NCBI RefSeq assembly: GCF_000203815.1
Contig: NW_004457729.1
Span: 3,596,674-3,660,673 of the forward strand
Source: Cavenderia fasciculata
Taxonomy: Eukaryota > Evosea > Eumycetozoa > Acytosteliales > Cavenderiaceae
DNA: 64,000 nt
Direction of reading: 5' to 3'
Within the stretch, counting starts at the first letter, position 1. Each line of letters starts with the position of its first letter. The position numbers were made by a program, and so were the translations under genes. Shown piece after piece: positions 10,901 to 22,339 of this stretch. A model generated the notes under the pieces. It saw only the letters and a program-made list of their open reading frames with translations, had not been told where the DNA came from and searched no databases.

Positions 10901-13000
10901 TAATAATATTAATAATAATAATATCAATAATAATAGTAATGGTGAATTTAGACAAGCACAAGTATCAAGTAAACAAATGGGATTTGCACCAGCAAGTAAT
11001 CAAAGATTTGTCAATGCAATGAGTGATTCTGTTCAAAGTGATATGGATTTGATCAAACTTCCAGCATCATTTAAAAACATTAAAAAAGGAAATGATATGA
11101 TGTGGGTCGATAAATACAAGCCAACCACTAGTTCCGATATCATTGGTAATCCTGGTATGATTTCTCATCTCAAAGAGTTTCTAATGGATTTTGACAAACC
11201 TCTTAGAAAATACAAGCTCAATGCTGTATTGATTGCTGGTCCACCAGGTATTGGAAAGACAACTTGTGCTAGTATGATACTCAAGGAAATGGGTTACGAT
11301 GTCATTGAAATGAATGCTTCAGATACTAGAAGTAAAAATGATATTGATCATTTATTAGGTGGTGTATCTGATAATACTTCAATTACTCAATTCTTTTCTG
11401 TTAATGTATGAAATTTAAAAAAATCAAAACAAATCAAATCAATTATTTATTTATTTATTTATTTTAATTTTTTTTTTTTTTAGAAACAAGTAAAAACAAA
11501 GAAAAAAGCAATTATTATGGATGAAGTTGATGGATCATCAGGTAATAATGATAGAGGCGGTATAAAGGAAATCATTGGTATGATTAAAACGAGCAAGGTA
11601 CCATTTATTTGTATATGTAATGATTATTATAGTACAAAGATCAAATCTTTGAAATCATATTGTCTAGAAATGAGATTTAATCGTCCAACTCCCAAACAAG
11701 TATCAGACAGACTATTGCAAATTGCCAAAAATGAAGGAATGCAATTAAATCAATACATGGCCGAGAAATTATTTCTCTCAACCAAAAATGATATTCGTCA
11801 AACTATTCATTTAATGCAAATGTTGAATAGAGGAAATAATGAAAAAATTAATCCTTTAAATATTGATAAAAAGTAAAAAAGAAAAAAAGAAAAAAGAAAA
11901 AAAAAAAAAGAAAATTTATTTATTTACACTTTCTTTTTTATTTATTTTTTAGGATTGAAATGGCAGTAAAAGATTTTGAAACAAGTCCATTTGAAGCTAG
12001 TAGTGTTTTATTATCAAGTGCAAACAAAACATTAAATGAAAGAATGGAATTATATTTTAGTGATTATAATTTAATTCCATTGATGGTTCAAGAAAATTAT
12101 TTGACAAATGTACCTAGAAATCAAACTACCGATAGAAAGGGATATACAAACGAAATGGAATTATTCTCAAAGGCTGCAGAATCTATTAGTGAATCTGATG
12201 TTGTTAGCAAGGAAATTTATTCTCATCAAAGTTTTGAATTATTACCAACCTATGCTATCATGTCTACTATTATTCCATGTCATTTAATTCATGGAAGTAG
12301 TACAAATTTTTATCCAACTTTTCCTCAGTAAGAATAACCTAAATAGTATTTTTTTGTTACATTTATATATTAATATATATATTTTTTTAAATTTTTTAGA
12401 TATCTTGGAAAACAATCAAATTATGGTAAACAAAAAAGATTTGTATCTGAACTTCAATTACATATGAGATCATCATCGGCTCAATCACTTGCCAATAAGA
12501 GTGAAACTAGACTTTACTATACTCCCATGTTTAAACATTACATGGTACAACCAATGATTAGAGACAAGGCTGATGGTGTTGAATCGGTTATTGATTTTAT
12601 GGACGAGTATGGCCTCACTGAAGAAGATCGTGACGACGTGATCGAATTGACAACTTGGGGTGTAAAGGTTGAAGAATCTGAGGAATTAAAGTCTATCCCA
12701 CCAGCTGTCAAATCCTCATTTACCAGAAAATGGAGAGCTGGTTCACATGCAGTTTATGATGTTTCAATGTCTGCAACCAGAGGTAACAGTGTCTCTGACC
12801 ACGCCTCTACAATGGACTTTGAAGAAGCCGGTGCACAAGAAGAGTCAACTGCCAAGATTGAAGAAGAGGAAGATCAACAATCAGAAGAACAAGCTCAACA
12901 AGATGTAGTGGATAAATTAATTAAACCTTCCAAAAGTAGTTCAAAACAACCTGCCAAAGCTGCTGCCAAAAAGAAACCTGCTGCTACTAAAAAAAAATAA
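7911..13000 (+). CDS. rfc1: Replication factor C large subunit (RFC1)
   Basis: Five exons: 7911-7958, 8082-11405, 11484-11872, 11953-12327, 12400-13000, giving 1578 residues with consistent phases. RFC1 is the large subunit of the clamp loader that opens PCNA onto primed DNA. A BRCT domain lies near residues 765-855 (GAPKCLAKKYFTVTGVLDCF through THVVVGEG). The AAA+ module follows: Walker A GPPGIGKTT near 1070, Walker B IIMDEVDG near 1134 after the exon 2/3 junction, sensor region LFLSTKNDIRQ, then the RFC1 C-terminal domain and a Lys/Ala tail. The first ~760 residues are a low-complexity extension with poly-Ser, acidic runs, a Lys/Glu coiled-coil stretch (~380-490) and an IDAFF sequence near 293 resembling a degenerate PCNA-binding box. 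Human RFC1 has 1148 residues; the extra length is all N-terminal. The small first exon is supported by a clean donor/acceptor pair and phase. Confidence 0.93.
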
Positions 13001-13389
13001 ATAAATAGATAGAATAATAATAAAAGAGAGATCGATTTAAATATCTTTATTTTATCTTTTTAGATTCGAGAATCGAATAAAAAAAATCAATCTTTTTCCG
13101 AGTCTAGTGCCCCGTTCAATCCCAATACGGTGTTGGGGGTTATGAAAAAAACGACTTCCCCAACAATTTTTTTTAATTTTTTTTAACACATCATCACACT
13201 CTATCTAAACATCAAACACTTTTAAACAACCAATTAAAAAGTGATTCGTAATTGTAATAATAATAAAAATAAGAATAATCATAATCAAGTCACTATCATC
13301 ATCATCATTGTAATATTTAAAAAAATAGTTAAACTATAAGAGTAATAATAATATATTAAAGTAAAGAGAGAGAGAGAGAAAAGTAGAAA
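13001..13389. other. Intergenic spacer, RFC1 / TMEM164-like gene
   Basis: Mostly AT-rich. A less AT-rich patch at about 13100-13140 can form a CCCAA/TTGGG hairpin; no RNA gene could be recognised there. The 3' end holds an AG repeat (13362-13379) just upstream of the next ATG. Confidence 0.5.
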
Positions 13390-14627
13390 ATGGGAGATGT
13401 ATTTGAAACATGTTTCAAAATGGATGCATGGCATGATTTTAAAGTGTTGGGTCTACATGGTTTATCATGGACCGCTGTATCTTATCTAACACGTCCAAAA
13501 GAATACAACCTAACAACTAAAAAGAAGAAACAAGTCAGATCCTATTCCCTCACCTTGGGTGAATGGATACTCTTTTCAATCTTGGCTGCTTGTTTATTAA
13601 CAAATATATACATTCGCGTCGCCAAAGGCGTTCCTCATTGGTTGGTAAGTAGACATAGAAAGTAATATATGTATATTGACAATAAATGTTTTTCGAGTAA
13701 TGGGGAAATCAATTGGTTGGTTGACTCATTGTTTTACCCACCACCCTACTCCCACCCCCATTATCTAAAAACATTGATGGTTCATTACCATGGTTCTCAA
13801 ACAAAAAGAATCAATTGATCGATTGTTGACTGACAATTTAAATTAAATTACTTAATTATGATTGTAGTGGCAACCTTGTCATGTTTTATCGGCTGTTCTA
13901 ATGTATGTAATGTTATTCTCTGGAAGAGACCCAAGATACTTTTATTCTTATTTTTATTCAATGTGGATGCCGTATGTATACAATACAATTCTAAAATTCA
14001 AACTCAAAACTATAGTTGAAAGACTATAAATATTAATTAATATTATTATTCTTTAGATTGGTTGGATTTGTATCACCACCAAATGAAACGTGGTTCTTGT
14101 GGTGGTGGGAGATTTATGTATTCTATGTACACCATGCCATACTTTTGGTGATTCCATACTATTATTTACTTTATAACCATCGATTCCATCAACACTTAAA
14201 CTCTGGAAAGATTCACAAGCGTGAAAAGTCTGCCAACTATACGAGGGACAGCAGCAAGAGTAGTCTTACCACTGACGGTGGATCGGCCATCAACAAGTTG
14301 TCCATCATCATTCCACATTTCACTAGCAAGCTTGAACGATTCAAGATCTTTACACATACTTTTAGTCACGGTATCATCTACCATGCCTTTTTCCTCGGTC
14401 AAATGGGTATCTTGTTGGATGAGGATTTCGACGCAATGCGTTGTAGATTTGCCGGTGGCGAGATATTTGGTATCTATTGGAGAGAGGCTTTGGTTGCCAT
14501 CACCTATTTGGCTTCGCTTTTGGTGTCGTGGCTGCCAGATTACCTTGTGCATCGTCACTATAGAAACAAATACACTAAATTACCAATTACTGATGATGTC
14601 AAGGACGTTAAAATTAAACATCAATAA
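13390..14627 (+). CDS. TMEM164-like multi-pass acyltransferase
   Basis: Three exons (13390-13644, 13868-13971, 14057-14627), 309 residues. It has about six hydrophobic segments and lines up with human TMEM164 at the main motifs: WQPCHVLSAVLMYVML against LNPCHLVTMM.., WEIYVFYVHHAILLVIPYYY against the ELEIYYIQH.. segment, and IYHAFFLGQMGILLDEDFD..CR against FYHFSVLQILGLVTEVNLN. The PCH cysteine, first codons of exon 2, corresponds to the Cys of the TMEM164 family, reported as an ER acyltransferase that makes arachidonoyl ether phospholipids. The membrane segment after it is split by the second intron. A hydrophilic Ser/Lys-rich loop near residues 175-225 is longer than in animals. The family assignment is good; the amoeba substrate is inference. 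Confidence 0.82.
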
Positions 14628-14767
14628 ATCAATTAATCTATTAATTGGTTGGTTATTACTATTATTATTTTTGTAAACTCAAAAGTAAAAAAGAATTTAA
14701 ATTCAAAAAAGATGGATAATTTCACAAACGTTTAATATTATAGATATTATTTACAATTTTGTACAAG

Positions 14768-17700
14768 TTATACATGTATAAAGGTTTTTAGTTTTTCGAG
14801 TAGATCTTTCAATTGTTGGATACCTTCATTTGGTTGGGGCGATTGATTCTCGAGAATATTTAAATGATGCTTAGCCTTTTTCATTGAATCATCTACAATG
14901 GTTTGGATGTCACCAGCGTCCAATTGTTGAAGTCTTTGTTTAAGTTTGGAAACATCTTCAATTTGTTCTCTAAATTTGGCAGCAATATTGGAAACTGGGA
15001 AAAAATTATTAGAATGATCATTTTGTTGGTTGTAGGTGCATACATACTTTCTTTTTCCAATTCCTTGGTTTTGATGGGTATTTCTTTGTCTTGCTCTTGA
15101 GCTTCATTATATTTGGCTGTGATTTCGTCGTCTTCGACCCACATCATTTTGAATTCGGAATGGATGTGTAGAGAATATTTGCAACCACAATAAAAACACT
15201 CATCATAACGTATCATGAACATATTACGGAAGGTTCGACAATCCCTGATATTAAATGCAACATTTTTAATTGGGAGATAACATTTACATCCTTCATCACA
15301 CACCTCCTTTGAGTTGGGCCTGCAATCTGAAGACATGCAGACGGTCGAAACGCCTCCATTGGACCATTTTTCAGTGCTGGGCACCTTTCGAATCGCCTTT
15401 CCTTCGCTATTCAATTTACACTTTTGCTGTTTAAGCCAATCCTTTGATATTAAATGGCGGATTTGGGGAGCTTCAACGTCTTTAAAATCAGATAGTTTCG
15501 CCTCTGCAACCCCACAAGACGTATTTTTCTCCAACAGTTGATTGAACCAGTCAAGAAAAGCTTCTTTGAGTTCGACAAGCTTTTTCATTTGTGGAATATG
15601 GAATGGGTTTTCAATCTTGATTCTCTCGTAAATAAAATCCAGTGCCAGTTGGGCCTTGGATTCTAATTTTGTATCTGGAACCGAGAGCTTGCCAATTTTT
15701 TCGGCACCAAACTTATTACTTGGGTGAAGGGCCCTATTAAATTAAAAGTTAGTTATCAATTGGTGGGATTTAAAATTAGATCTAAATAAATACCAAGGAT
15801 TATCCATAAATAGACCAGGTCGATCTTTGACTCCATCCAACATTTCATTTAGGACATTTCTAACATTTGAAGCTTGGTTCAAGTTATCGCAAAATGTAAT
15901 GATTGTTGACACATTTTCCAATGCATCTCTCTTGAGATATGAAAATACATTTGAGATGGATTGGAGAGGTTCGAGGGTTTTTCTTGTCAATGCACCCGAT
16001 ACTACATAGATAAATCCATGTATTCTCTCGAGATTCGAGATCTCATTGAGAGTTGTCTTGATGTGCTCCTTGTCCTTGTCGGCTCCTGCAGTATCTAAAA
16101 ATCCTGGTGTGTCGATAAGGGTAATCGAAAATTGAAACTTGTTCTGATCGGAAAAGTACTCGATTCGGTAACGACAAACTTTTTGGGTTTTGCTCTTTCC
16201 AGGTACAGTTTCTTCATATTTTGTTAAACGAAGTGATTTTGGAGAGTCCATTTGGCCAGTCAAAATATTGAGAAAGAACTCAAGCAAAGTTGTCTTTCCA
16301 ACACCACTTCTCCCCATGAATATTAGGAAATAGTCTTTTTTTTTGTAGGGGGTTCCTCCAATTCCAAAACTTTACCAAAAAATTGCAACAGAGAATCTTT
16401 TCTAATCTTGTCAATGTAAACAAAATATTTGTACAATTGTTCATTTGAATAGTCAAATCTAATAAACTTCTCTTTTTGGTCTGCTGTCCAATCAGAGAGC
16501 TCTCTTTCATTTGAAATCGTATGTGAGTTACCCTTTTAAAAAAGAAAGTGAGTTAGGACCTTGTTAAAAACTTTTAAACTATTAATAATTGATAACATAC
16601 GTCTGTACGTGTGATAGTAGCTGGGTATCTCATTTCATTGCTGACCCACTCTCCATTGATGGATTTTACTTGATCCACATCCCCATTGCAATATGTCATT
16701 ATCCCAGATCCGTGTCGCTTCCCATTCAGACAATAACCAATATAAACGTCTCCATTTGTGTATGTGTATGTTCCTTTGTATGTTGGTACGCCACTTACAA
16801 TTGGGCCCAACCACGTTCCTTCTTTTGTGGTTGAGCTAGATATTCCAATCAGCATTTCCACGTTGGCTTTGTATTCTGTCAGAATATCCTGTGTATTGGA
16901 TACATCAAATCTAATTAAAATTTTAAAAGAGTAAGTAGACATAGATTACATTTAAAATACATCGATATTAACTTACTTGAGAATATTGTCGACTTTGTCT
17001 TTGAGCAATTTGACAGTGTCTTCATGTAATACTCTTAAACGTCGGATAAATTGGGAGACTTTGGTGTATAAAGTCTCAACATATGCAGATAGATTGTCAT
17101 CTTCGAGTATATGTTGAATGGTCTTTTTTGATTTGGATAAAACAGTCGTCATCTCTTCAATCTTTGAAATGTTTGCATGTATTTGATTGACTTTGGTTTG
17201 GTAGATATCAAAGTCAAGTTGAGCAAGGAGAGGATGTAGTTTAGAGGGCATTGGCAAAACAGATATTCGAATGGGAATTTTGTACTGTTTAGAGAGACCA
17301 GGGGTTCTAAGCAACCGAATAAATTCCTTGGCCTTTGCTGGTATGAGTTTTTTAAAGGCCTCGTTGTCTGGGTGCCCATCAATCGATCCATTAAACCACG
17401 CTTTTAAACTTGAGTCTGCAATGAGAGGCCCAATACTTGTGATAAACTGATCAAAATCTCCATTACAATATTCCTGCACCTGCCTGAGTACTGATTGCTC
17501 GCTAAAGTATATATAAATATTAGTAAATGGGTATTAGCTGATCTCTTGTGTTTTAGCAACATACTTGGATTCAAGAGATATGATCATCTTTACCCTTACA
17601 CCAATCTCGATTGATTGAACGTAATGTAAACCATACTGAGCTCTAAATTCATCCATGTCTTGTCTGATCTCTGAATGAGGTGATGGTGTCGAAGGCAGTG

Positions 17701-17932
17701 TTTTCTTTTCAGTTATGATTGTTGAAGTATAGATGATGGTTTGTTTCTTTTGGTCGCATATAACTTCAAGCAACGTAAAAGAATAGTTATATTCTTCGAT
17801 CGTTGGACAACAAGGAAGATACTCGATGCCCTTTTGAACAAATATGTCATTGCACTGCCTGTCTATCTCGCAGATATCGAATCCACTTCCTAACTCTTTA
17901 TCAAATCTAATGCTTGGGTTGAGTGTAATCAT
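14768..17932 (-). CDS. Multidomain GTPase A: N-terminal domain, helical, MORN, AIG1-like G domain, Cys/His
   Basis: Six exons on the minus strand: 17565-17932, 16977-17501, 16601-16910, 15794-16532, 15048-15733, 14768-14994, about 951 residues if one frame break is ignored. Residues 1-~195: domain with the motif YGLHYVQSIEIG, reminiscent of SNTX/MACPF-like domains that precede AIG1-like GTPases in some animals (low certainty). ~195-297: helical segment with ILEDDNLSAYVETL. ~298-401: MORN-like (YKGTYTYTNGDVYIGY, then GKRHGSG). ~402-648: G domain with P-loop GRSGVGKTT and G3 DTPGF. ~649-876: Cys/His cluster (STVCMSSDC, CDEGC, CFYCGC, HIH). C-terminal helix. A 9-base A run (T on plus, 16336-16344) between the linker and the P-loop puts the two halves of exon 4 in different frames; both sides match the paralogues, so a single-base indel, real or an assembly error, is likely. 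GTP hydrolysis and a role in defence are inferred from family only. Confidence 0.8.
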
Positions 17933-18256
17933 CCCAGACTATTGAATAAATATAAAGTATTACCAACTGTGAGCGATACAGTAATGATATAAATACAATG
18001 TTTTTAATTAATTTTTTTGTACCACCAATTTTTAAAACAATGGGGGGGGGTGGGTGATTTTGAAAAAACCTTTTCTCTTCAAAAAGATATTTTTCAACTA
18101 ATCTATTGAATTGAACATCATTTTAATTAATTTTTGGTTTCTTCTTATGGTGTAGCTTTCGATTGTTCATCTCATCACAAACAGCTCCTTTGATTTATTT
18201 TTTTGAAATCTCTTCATATAAAACTAGAGCACAGAGAATATAGGTTACAAGCAAAG
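17933..18256. promoter_or_regulatory. Shared divergent upstream region of GTPases A and B
   Basis: Only 324 bases separate the two divergent start codons. Seen: an oligo-T stretch before gene B (18198-18204), a G10 run near 18043-18052, and on the minus strand a donor/acceptor-like pair just upstream of the gene A ATG that could mark a 5'-UTR intron. Co-regulation of the pair is inferred from this arrangement. Confidence 0.45.
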
Positions 18257-21200
18257 ATGGATAAGGTCATTGTCAATATTCCTCATGACAACCCAGACAT
18301 GCTTGCTGAGTCAGACCTCGGGATGAGTCTACACTACGATCCCAACAACAGTCATAAAATCACAAAAAAACATAGGATATTCGACCTTCCTCCTATTACA
18401 CAGTAAGTTTGAGCTCAACCCTTACCTACCATTAATACATTTTCTTATTCTTTTCTTTTTCTTTCAGCTTTGTTGCTTCAGATGACACTTATTGCAGAGC
18501 GAAACCATTTGAAAACAACAATGAAATAACCTACATAGTGACAAGAACAAGAATCACAAGGTGTAGTCTAGATGAACCCACCCTTTCTCAACCCAACCCT
18601 CCCATTGAATCGGTTGGCGAATACTACATCAAGAAGATGGAGTTTAAAGCCTTGTTGGAGGTACATTTAACTTTAAAATCAGGGTAAGTACTCCTCTCAT
18701 TATATTTCTGAAACAATATTGTCTGACACTTAATTTAACAGGGACAAAGAATTAATAAAGAAAATTAGAAAGGAAACAAAATTAGAACATCACCTTGGTG
18801 TACTGTCTGACAAGCTAGAACAACACCTACAATTGGCCAAATTGAATGTGCTCGTAAGAAAAGGGTTCAAAGACCCGTTAGTTGGCCACCCAGTCACCCT
18901 AGAAATGTTAAAGTCATTCTTTAGTTTAAAAATAGACGAGGGCCACCTGTTAATGCCTGTAAAAATGGAGATTTCCGATGCACTGTCGCCTCTCAAAGTA
19001 GATAGTAAACAATTCTCGATTTTCAAAAGCAAAAAAGCCAAACTAGATTCATATTTACCAAGAATAGAATCAATGCTCAAGAAGTTATCGGATTATCGAG
19101 AAGAACTATCGGTAATATTGGAAGATGAGAATATGTCAAACTACATTGCTCCTCTCAACACTAAAGTTTCACAAGCTATTGGGCGTTTAAAATCCCTTAA
19201 ACAAGAGACAGAGTTGTTTGGGAAAGAAAGTTTCAAAAACATTGTAGAGTATGTCCATAAACAATTAAAATAATAATTATTATTTTCAATTATAATTTAC
19301 TTACTCAATTCTATCAGTAGAGAGATTACCGTCAAGGATACATTTTTAGATGAAGTTTTAAAAAAGATTTCAATTGCAATGGGAACAACGGAGACAACGA
19401 TTGTCGACAAGGGAAAATGGAAGGGAAAAACTATTTTGGATTTTAAAACAGATCCTACCACTCACATTCCAACACACCAAGGAATATTCACCTACCTAAA
19501 CAATGACGTATACAAAGGATATTGTCTGAATGGTAAAAGACATGGAAATGGAATAATGATATACCATCCTTGCAGTATTGATAAAATTAAATTGGTTGAA
19601 GGCGAGTGGAAAAGCGACGAGGTTAGCTATCCAGCAAAAATCACCTATGATGATGTATGTATCGATTGATTGTTTACAACAATATGTCTTGACCTAACCT
19701 TTTTTTTTATAGAAAACTGAAATGATTAGCAACAAAGCGGAATTGGACTCCTGGAAGGCAATGCGCCAAACTACATACCTCTCACAAAGTCTGGAAACAA
19801 GAACTATAGAAAGTGAAAAAACCACACAATTCAGAGTCAAAGTGGAAAAGATTAAAGACGAAACATTCAAGATTTTATATGGTCGCTTTAAAAAGTCTCT
19901 TTTCTCACATAGAAAACAATTCTTTGCTATGTTTTTAGGCGTAACGGGGTCTGGAAAGTCCACATTAGTGGAGTTTATTCTAAATATCTTGACAGGCCAA
20001 CTTGGGTCTCCACAAACACTTCGGGCAAAGGATCTAGAGGCAGCTGGCGTTGGAAAGAGCAAAACAGCCGAGGCATATCGGTATGACATCGAATATGTGG
20101 AAGATGACCTACTCATGTTCACATTAACACTAATCGATACACCAGGATTTGCAGATTCAAATGGAATAGATAAGGATAGGGGACACATAGAATCAATATT
20201 GAGCTCAGTCTCAAAGATTGAAAGACTGGACAATGTCACATACGTCGTTCCCATATCTCTTACCCGACAAACTCTGGAAACATTTAGTGTGTTATGTCAA
20301 GTATTTTCAATCCTGCCTATCCAGGCTTTTGATTGTGTTTCTACTGCAATCACATTTGGAGACAACAAAAATCAGGCATCTAACGTCCTGGATGTTTTGA
20401 ATGAAATGTTGCCAGGAATTAAAGACAAACCTGCTACTTTTATAAACAATCCTTGGTACGTACCAATTTCAAAATAATTAACATTGTTCCATTACTAACT
20501 ATAAAATTTAAAGGGCTCAACATCCAAACAATAGCTTTAAGGACAACCAGACAGAAAAATTTAATCTATCGGGAGCAGACAATTCCACTGATATCAACAT
20601 TAATGAAATTGCCAAAAAACTGGGATCATTTTTTGTGGAGAGGTACGAATCTCAAAAATCCTTTGAGTGCAAAGGAATGGTACAACTCAACAAACTCATT
20701 GTAACTCTTATGGAAGAACTTAAAAATATAAAAGAAACCTATGGTAAATTAAGCTCTTCTACTAAAAGCTTGGAGCTGATATCCAACTCCAAGGATTTGA
20801 ATCAATTGGCACACATCGCTGACAAAAATGCAATGGAAGAATACTTTAAAAAATCTGGATATGCTGTCAAGGATGGAAAACCAATGGCCAAAGTCATTGG
20901 TAATGAGCTTTGGCCAAATGGTGCTTACTCGACAGTGTGCCTAGCACCGGACTGTATCAAAGATGTATGCCACGAAGGTTGTGGTTTTTTGGGGTTCAAC
21001 TTTGACAATTGCCATGTTTTTAAAATGGATATTTGCCAAATATGCAAATGCCCTCGAAACCAACATGTCTACACCAAATTTAAAATCGGATGGATCGAAA
21101 ATGAGTCGATAGTCACCACTTTTTTGTCTATCCTAGACAAATCCATACAAATAGAAAAACTGTCCAACCAATATAATGCTGAAAGTATGTTACTACCATT

Positions 21201-21619
21201 TTTTTTTTTTAATATCCCCAATTTATTTACGTTACTAACTTATTTGTGATAAAAAAATAGTCAAAACCTATGGCGATCAGTACTCGCATCAACTAGAAAC
21301 ACTCAGACAACTAGAATCCAAATTCAAAGAGCTATCAGTCTTTGGCAATATCGACAAAATTCTTGATTGTTCACTTCAAACTCATAGACAGTTAGAAGCT
21401 GTACAGGCAATCGACGATGTCATCAAAAAGAAATATCTTACCGATGTTATCAGTAATCTCAAGTTGTTCATTGATACTATTAAAAACTCGGATGCACTCA
21501 AGAAAAGAATTGAAGGCGAAGTTTTGGAAATCACAGAACGAAGAAAAGAAAAAGTCTTGCAAATTAATCGCTGGATTGAAAAAGTAAATGCCCAACCCAA
21601 AACGACTGAGCAAATTTAA
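18257..21619 (+). CDS. Multidomain GTPase B: N-terminal domain, helical, MORN, AIG1-like G domain, Cys/His
   Basis: Seven exons: 18257-18402, 18468-18683, 18742-19248, 19321-19654, 19713-20455, 20514-21184, 21261-21619, giving 991 residues with no frame break. The order matches gene A: N-terminal domain (1-~200, with VGEYYIKKMEFKALLEVHL at the place of A's YGLHYV motif), helical segment with VILEDENMSNYIAPL, MORN-like segment (~290-401), G domain (~401-649; P-loop GVTGSGKSTL, G3 LIDTPGF, conserved TAITFGDN at the expected G4 position), Cys/His cluster (~649-872; STVCLAPDC, CHEGC, CQICKC, then H) and a C-terminal coiled coil. The ATG at 18257 is chosen because upstream in-frame codons lack an ATG. 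Intron phases from the MORN exon onward equal those in genes A and C. The TRAFAC GTPase fold is clear; the biological role is unknown. Confidence 0.88.
19950..20048 (+). repeat. 99-base segment identical to 25437-25535
   Basis: Starts just before the P-loop GKST codons of gene B and matches the same place in gene C base for base for 99 positions, although the flanking codons of the two genes differ often. It is best explained by recent gene conversion. Confidence 0.9.
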
Positions 21620-22275
21620 CAACCATTTCACCTAGAAATGTACAAAACATAATTATCATATTGCTGTAAATTAAATTACTAATCTAAAAATAATTAATTA
21701 TTAATTATTGAGGGAACTAAAAATATATATTGAAGAGACCAAAATGATTCGAATCATCACAAATTTAAGTGGCTACGAAAAAAAAACAAATATATTTGTT
21801 TGAATTATTATATTATTTTATTTTAAAACTAGAAAAAAAACATTATTATTAGTGTCTCTTCCTCTACCAATAATTGGTGATTATTAAATTAAATTATATT
21901 ATTATGGCCATGGGTCGCAATACCACCCACATTGATTAGGACTGCCAAGTCACTTTCTTAATTTTTTGTGATATCTACTTCTCAATCTTTATCACAGAAT
22001 AATTAAAACTATTATTATTTTGTTTAACATAAAAAAAGAATATGTTCAACTCCAATTGTTACTCTGTAGAATGATGATCATAATTTTTTTTTTTTTAATT
22101 GTTTTTAAATTTGGGAAGTTCAAAACAACGATCCAATAATAAATATCCTCCTAGTCTATTTCCGTCATCGACCCTATCGAGATATTTATTTTTTAGTAAC
22201 TTTTTTTTTTTTTGCTGAACATCATACCTTCATTAGATCGCTTCATTTTGTACCAATTCATTCTATGGTGATGGG
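21620..22275. other. Spacer between GTPases B and C, with oligo-T promoter element
   Basis: AT-rich. A 13-base T run at 22201-22213 lies about 60 bases upstream of the gene C start; such oligo(dT) tracts are typical of dictyostelid promoters. Nothing else is supported. Confidence 0.5.
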
Positions 22276-22339
22276 ATGGAGTCTCAAAGAAATAATAATA
22301 AATGTATTTCTAAGCATTGCTCATCGTCTAACGATCTAG
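22265..22339 (+). other. Overlapping upstream ORF at the start of GTPase C
   Basis: Two ATGs (22265 and 22271) lie 11 and 5 bases before the gene C start in a different frame and read 24 codons to a TAG inside the B-box codons. If the leader includes them, they would reduce initiation at 22276. Confidence 0.5.

Noticed and set aside
13095-13160. Possible tRNA-like patch (GTTCAATCCC) between RFC1 and the TMEM164-like gene
   Set aside because: No acceptor or D arm and no proper T stem; only a small hairpin remains.
16345-16385. A 41-base intron that would restore the frame in gene A exon 4
   Set aside because: Too short and lacking a pyrimidine-rich end, and it would delete residues that align with the paralogues; left as an alternative to be tested by RNA.
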